This document shows, one piece after another, positions 12,335-22,704 of a stretch of 64,000 bases of DNA (positions are counted from its first letter, which is position 1; every line of letters begins with the position of its first letter). The stretch lies in contig CM068590.1 of assembly GCA_035048485.1 (NCBI GenBank), positions 3,880,093 through 3,944,092 of the forward strand. The letters are read 5' to 3'. Under the pieces are notes generated by a model. That model was not told where the DNA came from. It saw nothing but the letters and a program-made list of their open reading frames with translations, and made no database searches. This stretch comes from Pteria penguin (Eukaryota; Mollusca; Bivalvia; Pterioida; Pteriidae). A program made the position numbers and the translations under genes.

Positions 12335-12965
12335 ACAATAGGTCACTTAAGCTTTTGGGTTAGGTGGGTTAGGAGGTCATGTTATAACAAAAGATCAATT
12401 GAGACTTTGGGTTAGGTGGGTTACGAGGTCACGCTATAACAATAGGTGATTTGTGCCTTTGGGTTATGTAGGTTAGGAGGCCACGCTATAACAATAGGTC
12501 ACTTCTGCCTTTGGCTTAGGTGAGATACAACGTGACGCTATAACAACAGGTCACTGAAGCCTTTAGGTTAGGTGGGTTAAGAAGTCACTCTATTACAATA
12601 GGTCACTTGAGCCTTTGGGTTAGGTGGGTTAAGAGGTCACGCTATAACAATAGGTCAATTGAGCCTTTGGGTTATGTGGGTTACGACGTCACACTATAAC
12701 ACTGGTTCACTTCAGCCTTTGGTTTAAACATTATTTATTGAGGCAAATGCAAGAAATATCGATTTTCAGACTAATAAAATTTAGGATCAAGCAACAAGTA
12801 TAGAATACTTATGTTAAGCTCTCGCTCAGCCTTTAGCTTATGTTAGTGAGAACGACAGGCCATAACAATAGGTAACTTGAGTAAGTGGCTTAGGTGAGTT
12901 AGGACAAAGGCTCAGGTGAGTAAGAAGGGCACGCTTTAACAATAGATCACTTGAGCCTTTGTATT
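12335..12965. repeat. ~52-bp tandem repeat, unit A
   Basis: Imperfect copies of a unit containing 'gctataacaataggtcactt' and 'gagcctttgggttaggtggg'. It is interrupted at 12,722-12,820 by AT-rich sequence. The same array lies downstream of the second TRIM-like gene at 47,650-48,335. Confidence 0.9.
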
Positions 12966-13342
12966 TATCTGTTGTTAAAAGCATATTATTTTGACTCTGA
13001 CAAGATTCGAATCTACGACCTGTTTATCCATCCATCCAAATCGGAATTCCCATGAATATCAAGTGCAACGAATTTGTTCATGAGTAGAAAGAAGTAAAAA
13101 TATTTAATGATTTCATTATTTAATCATTCAAGAATAATAGAAATCAAAACTCCAACCTGCCTTCTCTAAACAATTTACCAATTCAGCATTCTGTACTATG
13201 AAGTGTTTATCATAAATAAGTAACTTCACATGTACACTATATAGTACGTCGTTTTTCACTTTCGGGAATGCTTCAGAAAATGGAGTATTTACATAACATA
13301 ATGAAACGAATGAATCAAGTTTATAGAATTAAAATGATAAGG

Positions 13343-15058
13343 TCACTGTAAGTATCTGATAATCTTCACCTTGCATGACCCCCACCCTCCCACCCAGGTG
13401 TGTCCATGATCGTCTGCGTCTATAGACACAGGATACTGGATCCGATCCTTCTGTGTAGCCAGGTACTGTATAAACCGACCATCCTGGTCCACTATGTGTA
13501 TACGGTGGTTATTATAATCTGTGATAAGGAGACGACCCTGACGGTCAGAGCACAGGTCACGAGGATCAAACCTAGAATCACTGCCGTGCCCGGTATATGT
13601 GAATCGATGGTCCCCATTCTTCTTAAGTACTACGATCTTCTTATTGCCATCCGACACGCAGATATCCTCGGTCTGTTTGTTGAATGTAATATAGTAAGGC
13701 TTATTCACGTGTTTACTCTTTATCTCTCTGACTATCCGCCAGTCAGCATTGTATAACCTTATAACTCCCCCCTCCATACCGACCACCAGCTCCCCACTCA
13801 TTAGCCGGCATAGACCTCGTGGTGTGGAACCCTCCGTGGTGAAGAGTGTGCTGACCTGACCACGTGGAGATAATGACCTGATACATCGATTGCTGTAATC
13901 ACTGTACACTAGTCCACCATCATCTGTTACACACATACCGGACCAGTAATTCAGTCCACATCCAGCATCCACAGTACGGACCAAGTTACCACTCCTCTCC
14001 AATAAATCAAACTCTGTGGTACCATAACCATGTACCCAGGCTTCATTTGGTGATCGTAGTCTTAGTCCCCATACGCTGTGCTTCATAGTGAGCTTAGTCT
14101 CACACACTGGATTCGGGATCAGTTTTAATGCTGTGCTATCCTGCTCGTGTTTTGTATACAATGTTTTTACATTACCATCCCTGTTTGAGTTGTCTGTTTC
14201 AATGTCCCCTGACTCTGATTTACTACTGGTTGTATGTGGAGGCTTTGTATGATCCATAGTAACTAGTTTTCCAAACTGTTGTCGTAGGTTTTCTCTTGAT
14301 ATGCGGCCTGGCGTAAATGATGGAAGAAGCTGAGTAGCATCAACCTGGTTCGTAGACATATCCACTGGGTCATGCCGTTGTTTCATGAATTTCAGTAAGT
14401 CAACGGGGTCAGCTGATCGTAGATGCATGTCATACGAGAGAATTTCCTCGGCAAAGTGGTCTAACTTTTCCTTGGTTTTCCTGACTCCTTCCTGTAACAG
14501 TGGAATAATGGTACCATCCTTGATCTTCTGTATTTCCTTCATGTTCCTTGCCAGTATGTCATCTACCTCTTTATGGATATGTTGTGCTCTGTCTTTCATT
14601 CTCTGTTCGATATCAGCAATGGCATTAAGGATTTCCTCTTGTGAATTACTTAATCCTTCCAATTCCTTCTGCAGACGTGGTCGGATTGTCTGAGACATTG
14701 TCTGCAGTTGGGACATGGCTGTAGGTTTGATGGCCTCGTAGGCATCAGTAATGTTCATGAGATTGTGCTGCACGTTGTGATTCTCCACTATACATGTAAG
14801 ACACACAGGAACTTCACATGGTTTGCAGTAAAGTTGATAACGCTTTCCAGGATGATTGGAACACTCGGTCTGTGTCTCCGTTGTCTGTCCTACTCCGGAC
14901 GTGTATGGCACAGCTTCATGGTGTCGGTAAAGTTTCTTGGATAAGTGGTCGTCTTTACAGGGTGAGCAGAGTTTGATCTCGCATGTCTTACAGTAGTGTT
15001 CTGCTGTATTGTCACAGAAATCGCAAACGGCTGACCACTGCGCATGCGCGTCATCCAT
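13343..15058 (-). CDS. RING-less B-box / coiled-coil / NHL-propeller protein (TRIM-like), paralogue 1
   Basis: A 571-residue uninterrupted frame. Residues 12-47 form a first B-box (Cys 12, 15, 23, 26, 31, 34 plus C-terminal His). Residues 66-98 form a second (C66, H69, C78, C81, C86, C89, H94, H98). Residues ~105-235 are charged and heptad-like, as in a coiled coil, and a Ser/Thr-rich linker follows. The last ~245 residues carry NHL-type blades, for example CSDRQGRLLITDYNNHRIHI. There is no RING, so I would not assume ubiquitin-ligase activity; members of this family usually bind proteins or RNA through the propeller. I chose the ATG at 15,058. The frame stays open upstream to 15,082, but only from a GTG. 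A likely 5'-UTR intron acceptor (tctattacatttcag) lies just upstream at 15,108-15,122. The nearest relative is paralogue 2 at 48,761. Confidence 0.87.
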   Translation of the reverse strand: MDDAHAQWSAVCDFCDNTAEHYCKTCEIKLCSPCKDDHLSKKLYRHHEAVPYTSGVGQTTETQTECSNHPGKRYQLYCKPCEVPVCLTCIVENHNVQHNLMNITDAYEAIKPTAMSQLQTMSQTIRPRLQKELEGLSNSQEEILNAIADIEQRMKDRAQHIHKEVDDILARNMKEIQKIKDGTIIPLLQEGVRKTKEKLDHFAEEILSYDMHLRSADPVDLLKFMKQRHDPVDMSTNQVDATQLLPSFTPGRISRENLRQQFGKLVTMDHTKPPHTTSSKSESGDIETDNSNRDGNVKTLYTKHEQDSTALKLIPNPVCETKLTMKHSVWGLRLRSPNEAWVHGYGTTEFDLLERSGNLVRTVDAGCGLNYWSGMCVTDDGGLVYSDYSNRCIRSLSPRGQVSTLFTTEGSTPRGLCRLMSGELVVGMEGGVIRLYNADWRIVREIKSKHVNKPYYITFNKQTEDICVSDGNKKIVVLKKNGDHRFTYTGHGSDSRFDPRDLCSDRQGRLLITDYNNHRIHIVDQDGRFIQYLATQKDRIQYPVSIDADDHGHTWVGGWGSCKVKIIRYLQ

Positions 15059-15107
15059 GACGTCAGCATCTGCCTTAGGCACCTTTTAATGGCGTATGGA
15101 GTATTTT

Positions 15108-15122
15108 CTGAAATGTAATAGA
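15108..15122 (-). promoter_or_regulatory. putative 3' splice site of a 5'-UTR intron
   Basis: On the minus strand, 'tctattacatttcag' precedes the start codon of the TRIM-like gene by about 50 bases. The same position before paralogue 2 (50,509-50,523) reads 'tctattgaatttcag'. Conservation of the pyrimidine/AG pattern suggests a spliced leader exon upstream. The matching donor was not found. Confidence 0.45.
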
Positions 15123-15239
15123 AATATAAAATAATATCTATGAACATAACAATTAGCTTATTAAATCATATTGCTTATAAAACAGAATATAAAGATACTT
15201 ATATTAAGTACATTGAGTACATACTGCCATATAGTGTCC

Positions 15240-15750
15240 GTAGACAGCACCTGACTATTCGCATTAGGATGCTACTAGCAAGAGATGTTTATAGATAAGA
15301 TGATATAGTATAACCGTCAATCGGACAAAACTTGAAAACTGAATATATACAATAAGTGTGGAAATATTTCTGAAGCAGTATTAGTACATATAGACGGACG
15401 GACAGGCGGGGAAGTAATCCACAGTATAATCGAGACACTGAGATATGGATGAATTTATAGATAGTATACAGAGCTGTTTGTCACATGGGAGCGTAGGACT
15501 GAAATATACAATGATTAATAACAATAGTGTACATTATTTATATGGATTATAAATTAGACACCCGTAACCCTCCCCACCCCCCTCTTCCAGATCCGCTTTA
15601 TCTTTCGTTCCAAAATTATTTTTAAAATCCGTTGTTTACAAGTTCTTGTAGTACATATCTCAAGTAAAACCAATGTATTCATATTTCTTCTTTTTATGGG
15701 AGTTTAATTTCTCTAATTGCCTTCATGGCCTTTAATCGGCAATCTCATAA
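15240..15750. repeat. unit B left arm, first piece
   Basis: Very similar to 410-895 of unit A, including 'cacatgggagcgtaggactg' and the poorly coding AT-rich stretch that follows. Homology stops abruptly at about 15,750 ('ctcataat') and resumes at 20,330. Confidence 0.85.
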
Positions 15751-17590
15751 TACTTGAATCAACACTTAGCGGCGGCCATTTTTTTTTCCTCTTGAACGTA
15801 AGTGGCCTTCGGTTAAAACAACATGGCGGCAAATACAAAAACGCAAAAAGTGAGTTTGATTTTGAGCGACGTTCACGGCAAATAGAAAGTGTTTTATCAC
15901 ATACAGTGAATGAAATTTACTTCCGATGCATTACCTTTACATGATCTCGTTCTTATGCGTGCAATATTAACACATGAATCATTGTTATTAGTACTAAAAT
16001 AAACAAGTGGCAAAAGGGGGCGTGTCCAATATATCTTAACGGATACATATATTAATATATATCAAGTGTCTTACTCGGCATTATTGTCAATAAACTTGTT
16101 AAATGTATAGACCTCAGATAAATGACTGACCGTACAGAAAGTACAAAGTCCATGATATGCAGAGTAAAACCAGTGGGGTGGGGGGATTTATTTACCCTAT
16201 CCATTCCTTCGTTTATTTTGAAACTTTTTGTTACCAGTTTACTTTATAGTTGATATGATATTGTGTCCTAATCCATTCTCACAGGTCAACATAGAATTAT
16301 GTGTATAATGTACATGCATATACACTCCAGTATAGAGATAGTAAAATTATTAACTCCATCAGTCTCGAAGGCAATTAACACTTTACTGAATCCACGACGT
16401 AGACTTGTGGTCGTTCAAAGCACCTGTATCCAAATTCTGCTTATATGGCCAAATTGCGAGGTCACTAAAGAGATAATAACCTTTATGTACATGCAGTTGA
16501 TCCTCACAATGACTTATAGATCTATATAGTGAAGGTACATGTAAATGTGACTTAATTGAACAAACTTGGTCTACCGCTGTGGATTCAATACAGCGATTTA
16601 TCAACACTCGATGTTCAGAGATCTAGTACCTTTACATATCAAAATTTCAAGTCATTACTAAAATGTATTGCCTTTGTATTATTGTGCCACCTGTGTTTAT
16701 TGTTGATGAAGTTTTCTCAAAATTTAATTAACTGCACTGCAAGTGTTTCTGTCACAGAATGTGTCCATAGTAGGCCCCTACCCCTTTCAAATACAAAACC
16801 AGAGTGTTCATCGCACGGATGTCGCCCGAGGTAGCTTTGATAGTAAAATGTGACTACATGTACCAAAGTGTGATTACCGGACAGACAGACAGACAGATGC
16901 TGGACAAAGTGATCCCTACAAGTCACTCTAAGTCACTGCTAAGCGCAGCTAGGTGACATAAAAAGGTATATTAAAATTGAACATCTAGCCAACCTTTTCT
17001 TTATGTACATGTAATACTATTATTAGCAACACTAGCTTGCATGGTTGATTTTTACCTACATTTCCTTCAGTGACAGATCCAGAAGATTGTGAATTATATA
17101 TAGTCCCTTCTCCATATAACACTCATTGCTAACTTTGATATTCTTTAGTCGAAATGAAACACTAGCTGTAGTGTTCCAAGTGCATCATCTTTGGTAGCAT
17201 TAAATAATATAGTAAGTTTGACACACAGACGAAATGAAAACTTTACTATGCACCAAAGGTGATAAAAAAACTCATACCCCACCCCAATTGTACCAGACAG
17301 CCGCAATGGATGCACTCACAGTATCTGTCACTGATATTAGTAATAATTATTTGTTTGTTTACCAAGCCATCTAAGGGTGCACAATAAACAATTTCAATGC
17401 ATTTTGCACAGTATTAAATTGTTTGAATTTGCTATCTATACTGGGATTTGTATATACTTGAGCTGCATGCATGCATGTTATTGATTACTGCTTCAAATCT
17501 AGATTATACTAATTTGGTGACTGTTGAATGCATTTCAGTGGATAAGGTTGCTGTAGTGGGTAAATTATATCGATTTCTTGACTTTTTTCG
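15751..17590. other. B-specific insert, left part, no gene recognised
   Basis: The sequence is absent from unit A between 890 and 895. It begins with 'gcggcggccatt' and an ATGG-rich stretch near 15,820. An imperfect hairpin-forming segment lies around 17,185-17,270. Open frames are short and without domains. Confidence 0.4.
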
Positions 17591-17620
17591 CCATGTTCTT
17601 TAAGCATGATTTGAACAAGC

Positions 17621-17870
17621 ATGTCCAACCGAGTTTGTGCAATTGCTGCTTGTAAAAACAACGGTTACAAATTGAAAAAATTTGAAAAATCATTTTGTGA
17701 ACAACATCAATGTGAAAAGAAGAAATGTAGCTGTCCCAGACCTTTTCAGCTGTTTACATTTCCAGCTGAAAAAAAGACACTGCAGGTCGCTTAAAGTGGA
17801 CAAGCTTAGTACAACGTGAAACTGGTTCATATATGTTTGCCTACCTGAAACTTGTGTTTATAACTTTCAA
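17621..17870 (+). pseudogene. THAP-type zinc finger relic (N-terminal part)
   Basis: The ATG at 17,621 starts MSNRVCAIAACKNN, with closely spaced cysteines, basic residues and then LFTFPAEKK. After a one-base shift near 17,772 the frame reads GRLKWTSLVQRE. This order (N-terminal C-x4-C, later 'FP..K.R...W') resembles the start of a THAP DNA-binding domain, although extra cysteines sit between. No downstream exons are recognised before the opposing YqaJ pseudogene, so it looks truncated. THAP domains occur both in host regulators and in some DNA transposases; I infer the latter from the context of a B-specific insert. Confidence 0.5.
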
Positions 17871-19320
17871 ACATACATACTTATGATATGAAAAAACATG
17901 TGAAATTCTACTAAGAATGTACATTTTATACTTCTGCACAGGAATAGGGACATTATATAAGACAATTATAAGCTACCAGTAACAAGTATAAGTTATTGAA
18001 CAGTATGTTTGCATATGCATGAACTGCATATATGAATCTTTTGTATAAGTCCATGCTACAAACAGTTATGGTATTGGACAATGCACTGAAGCTGGCAAAT
18101 CTAGCTTAAGTGGCTGTGTAATCAGTATTTAAATATTTATGAAACACATTCTAATATTAATATTTATATTTACATATTTTCAAAGATAATTGTTATGCCC
18201 TGATCTGAACTATAGCATTTGGATCACCTGTTCGTCTGTCTGCCAGTCTATAATTCGGTTGGGCTTTTAAACTGCCATAAATTTTGAACTAAAAGAGATA
18301 TAGACTTCATACTTGGCATGCATGCATACTCCAATAATGAAGTTTTTTCAAATGAAACTAAGATTTGTGACCTTGACCATGACCTTGGACTTTGCTGCCA
18401 TTTGGGGCATTCATGTTTCACAAACACATTTTGTTCATTTTCTGATGCTTTGAATTAAAGCATTTTCATATTTCCAAATATAATCTACAAGTTTGTGAAA
18501 CAAACAGATGAGCACAAGCTGTGGTGTGAAATAGTTTCAAATCAAAAATAGTGCTTTCTGATCAAAAGTAGTGCAAGATGCAGAATTGAAGCTTGTTTCA
18601 AAATTCAAGCAAGTTTTCTTGATCAAGTCATTTCATTGTTGTCATAGAATCATCATATCTTTACAGTCTGTGTACATTCAACCTTATTTCTGCAACAGGT
18701 AAATCGTAATATGGCGACTCAATATCACACACAGACATGAACAGTCACCTGTCAAAGTTACATGTACCAAATTAATATGAATAATCTTGTCTGCATGTGA
18801 CATGGAGCTGCCAGATTACCCTTTACAGTAAAGTTTACTTGATGTGGTTACAAGGCTAAACAAACACAAGCTGTGATGATTCTGTCACAACAATTAAATG
18901 ACTCAATCAAGGAAACTTGCTCGAATTTTTAAACAATTTCTATGAAAGAATAGTTTAATATGTCATTAATGCAAAGACAACAAAAGTAATAAATCTTTTC
19001 ACTATGTTAATAATAACATCATGGACTCATACATTAATCATTTCCATATTTTGCATGAAATATGTTCAATATCTTTTTTATTATACATGTATATATGTAT
19101 GTACAGTGTTCATAGTTTAAAATTTGAATTACAAACCATGTGAAATGGCTGACTGAGAGTCACATTTGTTTTCTGTTGCCAATTATAATGATATGATATT
19201 GGCACAGGAGCGTTACTATATCCCGGTTGCAACGCATTGCATTGTGACAGGGATAAAATGTCACCTTCTGTAAACCCATGTCATGTCAACAACATCTTAT
19301 GCACTTGAAAATTTACACAC
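17871..19320. other. B-specific insert, middle part
   Basis: AT-rich sequence without a recognised gene. A segment near 18,360-18,395 with 'gtgaccttgaccatgacctt' looks like a dispersed non-autonomous repeat type of marine invertebrates. It is the only copy here, so the call is weak. Confidence 0.35.
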
Positions 19321-19326
19321 AATTCT

Positions 19327-20328
19327 CTATTTACATTTTTCACAACACCATGTTTGGATTTTCGACAGTGATGCATTTGTAACTTTTACACAGGCAAAAT
19401 GGTACCACTTTTGGCAAACGTCACAACACACACTCTGGTCTTTTAAAGCTGTAATATCATTTTCCTCCTTTATAACATATCTGCAAACAGGACAGAATGA
19501 GATGGTACCAGTAGGAGAAGCAACATTGTCACCTTCAATACACATTGGCTCTTCTACTCTGTCATTTTGCAAAGAAGACTGCAAATTTCTGTACAAAATT
19601 TCTGGTATCATGTACTTTTTGAAAAAAAAGAACCAAATTGTTCAAAATTTTACTAAAGTATTCACTGTTGAAAACAATTCTTTGTAAGAAGTGGCCATTT
19701 ACAGTGTACACAAAGAAGTCAGACCACTTCCTTCCTGTTATGGCCATCTGTCCCTGCACTTGTGCAAGGTACATAGTATTCTCCTTCAAAACTAAATTCT
19801 CACCAGATTTCATAGTAAGGTACGACAGAATTTGACAAGTACAGAATGAAGTACACTTGTCACATTTCCCTATCAATGGGCATTTTACTTCTAACAAACC
19901 AAGCCCACAGCATGAACAAGAAACTAGTTAATCGGGTGATGCTGACAAAAATGGGTACGTTTTGTCTACAAAAAGGCCACACTCTGAATGGAAAACACTA
20001 ACATGCCTTTTACAGTACTGATCCAAGTACACTTTCTTTGCTTCAGGTTCAGTCTCTAACCCATGTTTAGTAGCTCTGACATGGACTGGCTTTGAGTAAC
20101 CCATTAAATATGACAATATTTGGAGGGGGTCTTTTATTTGTTTACCATCTATTTTGAGAAGATTTTGATAGTCACATTTGTTTTGCTCGGAAATTTGCTT
20201 GGCTGACAACACTTTATCAATTTTAAGCTGCTGTGCTGCAAAGCATAGGGCTGCAAGTTCAGATTTAGTGCCTTTGGTTGCCATTCCCCTTTCAGATAAA
20301 AATTCTCGCATTGCCTCTATATTCATGA
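19327..20328 (-). pseudogene. SAP - YqaJ-type nuclease - PHD finger protein, broken
   Basis: Read on the minus strand, this begins with a SAP-like segment (MREFLSERGMATKGTKSEL). A YqaJ/lambda-exonuclease-like PD-(D/E)XK domain follows, with GLETEPEA, then SASPD, then LEVKCP as the D...ExK active-site pattern, and YLAQVQGQMAITG. At the C-terminus is a PHD-like C4HC3 finger (CPVC...CCDVC, WYHFAC, CCEKC). The frame is broken by a TAA at 19,928-19,930, where a glycine codon is expected after SASPD. It is broken again by a one-base shift at the A-run 19,621-19,628. Homology to unit A resumes immediately upstream, so the nine residues preceding MNIEAM in the longer frame come from the duplicated unit and the 5' end of this gene is cut off. 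YqaJ nucleases process DNA ends in phages. In animals such genes are often linked to mobile elements, which is my inference here. Confidence 0.7.
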
Positions 20329-20329
20329 C

Positions 20330-20487
20330 TACATGATGTTTGTTACGGGACAACCATTTGATTTTATGTGAGGGGGTGTGAACTTTGTGTATTTTCAGAC
20401 GCGCAATACGAAATAATTTACAAGATTTTATTACATCGCATGCCGGTTTTTGTTTACAAAGTCATCCTGTTACCCCCCCCCCCCCCT
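20330..20487. repeat. unit B left arm, second piece
   Basis: Matches 890-1045 of unit A ('gactacatgatgtt', 'catcgcatgccgg') and ends in a poly-C run at 20,474-20,487, where the next B-specific insert begins. Confidence 0.85.
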
Positions 20488-20489
20488 TT

Positions 20490-20660
20490 CCACCTTTCGT
20501 GAGAACACAACGCAAATTCTTATTCAGAATATTATTCAAATAAGAAGAGCACAAAAAATTATCTTTAATTTGAGAAAAGACTTGTAGTTTTGGTGACATT
20601 CTAATTTCATGACTCCAGTTTTGTATAAAAATATCCAAAATTCGTCCTATTACAAGTAAT
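20490..20660 (-). pseudogene. LINE C-terminal relic (1)
   Basis: The minus-strand frame reads IQNWSHEIRMSPKLQVFSQI followed by a YLNNI and RCVLTK pattern. This resembles the region just after the reverse transcriptase in mollusc CR1/RTE-type LINEs, where 'W...I..SPKL..Y' precedes 'LT+.R.S.H'. It is cut at LTK by the poly-C junction. About 55 residues remain. Confidence 0.5.
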
Positions 20661-21043
20661 ATATAGATAGCCGAGAATAAAGAATTATCATTATCAAATT
20701 TGTGTTTGTTGTTTAATAAATAACTTAATAATAAAATGAAGAAGAAAACAAAACAAAACAAATTAAGAGGTTGTTCGCGGCTGTTTCTAAAATAGACACA
20801 ATTAATGACATGTAAAGTGGAATATTCTACATGTTCATAATGGATCCGGGTTATTACACATACAAATATAATGGCACTCAGTACTTCTCTGTCAAAGTAT
20901 GCTTCTATTTATCTGATATCATTCATTGTATATTATAACTATATATACCTTTGCTTGTTCCTGGGGTGTTTTTTCTCTCTCTCTTCTTTTTTCAATGTGG
21001 TCTAATTTGTATTTTTCTTAGTAATATTTACCAATTTCATTTA

Positions 21044-21286
21044 TTAACAGTGTGCATTTTCGCTATGATCAACTGAGGGACGTATCTTACTGATAGGTTT
21101 CTTATATTCATCATATATAGGTTTTGTTAAATATGATTGTAGCGTGACTTTATCAATTAGTTGTTTATACAAAACAACTTTTGATGATGCATTAATTTCT
21201 GACATAAGTGATTGTTTATGAATATCAATTAATCTTTCTTTTACAGTAGATAAAATGTAGTTGTCCTCAAGTGTTTCATGATTCAT
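21044..21286 (-). pseudogene. LINE C-terminal relic (2)
   Basis: An 80-residue minus-strand frame with MSEINASSKVVLYKQL and then ISKIRPS. This is the same kind of LINE tail region as relic 1, and it also stops soon after the 'R.S.' position. No reverse-transcriptase core is attached. Family assignment is by resemblance only. Confidence 0.45.
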
Positions 21287-21299
21287 CTAAATATTCTTA

Positions 21300-22284
21300 G
21301 CATTATTTTTTAATACCCCGACCGTCGGAAGTGTCGCTAATTAATACCTTTAAATGACACAAGGTGTGATAATTCATCCATTCATTTAACCCGTGGTCGT
21401 AATATTACGCAATACTATAGACAAGTACTTGGTCGATAATCTACTCTCGACCATTCAGTTTAGTTTTGTTTCATTTATTTCTTTATGTCATTTGGTACAT
21501 CAGATAATGCAAATATAAAGTAATAATTTAACTTCAAGATGAACACAATATATATCATACATTAATTGACATATATTTATCTGAATTTTAGAACTTCACC
21601 CAGAACGTATATGGACCCTCCTTATTTTGTAAATATAACCAACTACTACAAAATAATACGCTTTCTATGTTTTAAATCCAAATTCAAATTTAAATTCAAA
21701 ATGACACAACTTTTGAGCAGCAATAACATTCGCGAATTGTGTAACTTTGGTAAATATATCCGTGAGGCATTCAAAGTACGTGATAGTTTTCAAGTTGTTT
21801 AGTAAATGTACTTGTTCTTATTTTCTATACTCTGTATTTATATATATTTAATTTATTTTATATATATATATTTTATTGAGCTTTAAGCAAATACATGCTT
21901 TTAGCATAACATTAATATAATTATAGTTATATCGTAATTTGGAAACGTTAATTTGTAATATTTATATCTTCATCCAGTTGTAATATTTTCAACTTGACTT
22001 GTATTGACTTGATATATTTGAAACCTGCAAATAAAATGACATTAAATAATTAAATTCATATTCATGTAATTTGGTCAATGTAAATTAAGCTATGTACACA
22101 AATTCATATTCCCGATTCATACCACTAAGAAACTAGAGTTATCTCTCTTTACGCCGCGGTGCAAACGGAGGAAATTCCAACTATTACTACAACTTCCCGG
22201 AATGCGTTTTTTGCCTAAAAAGTCGCGTAATACCTGTAACTAAAATCACTCGATCCATATCTGCAAAAAAAATTGAAAAAAACT
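21300..22284. other. B-specific insert, AT-rich, no gene recognised
   Basis: Strongly AT-rich sequence (for example 21,835-21,880 is nearly pure A/T). The plus-strand frame at 21,566-21,802 has no recognisable features. Confidence 0.4.
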
Positions 22285-22360
22285 GGTCAATCCGGTAACT
22301 TTTTTGGTCAATCCGGTAATTCCGTAGTCAATCCGGTAATTCCGCAGTCAATCCGGTAAG
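22285..22360. repeat. 20-bp tandem repeat, 3-4 copies
   Basis: Copies of 'gtcaatccggtaattccgca' lie at the right end of the B-specific insert, just before homology with unit A resumes at 22,374. Confidence 0.85.
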
Positions 22361-22373
22361 TAGTAGGACCGCT

Positions 22374-22704
22374 TTTCCAACCCCGATAAAAGTCAATCAT
22401 TGCTACTTTATCATTAGGTATGTAAACCGAAAGTAAAAGTCCCGTGTCAATGTTGATGTCTATTTCATACACATGTATATCAGGTATATTATAGGTATAA
22501 CATTTCAAGAAATAATGTAATCCTCCTATAAATAATAGTACTTTAAAAATAAACTCACCTCACTAACAATGAAGACAAAATTCAAATATATAGCTCTATG
22601 TCCAAAACACACACCCCATTCGCAATGATTTTCCGAAAATGTGACGTCAGTAACCTACTTTTCTCTTATATCAGTCGTCGGCAAGCTGAGGTTTAAATCA
22701 GTAG
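22374..22704. repeat. unit B left arm, third piece
   Basis: Matches 1,055-1,212 and 1,598-1,755 of unit A and 55,067-55,355 of unit C. It lacks the ~385-bp insert seen in A. It contains a TGACGTCA-type site near 22,642 that is shared with C. Confidence 0.8.

Noticed and set aside
12335..12720. 'gggttaggtgggttagg' runs resembling telomere repeats
   Set aside because: They are part of a regular 52-bp unit and not a continuous TTAGGG array. The same unit lies downstream of the second TRIM-like gene.
14385..14944. Plus-strand frames opposite the TRIM-like genes (also 49,437-50,120)
   Set aside because: They are antisense shadows of the B-box and coiled-coil coding sequence.
15059..15082. Longer start for TRIM-like paralogue 1 at 15,082
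   Set aside because: The codon there is GTG. The first in-frame ATG is at 15,058 and aligns better with the start of paralogue 2.
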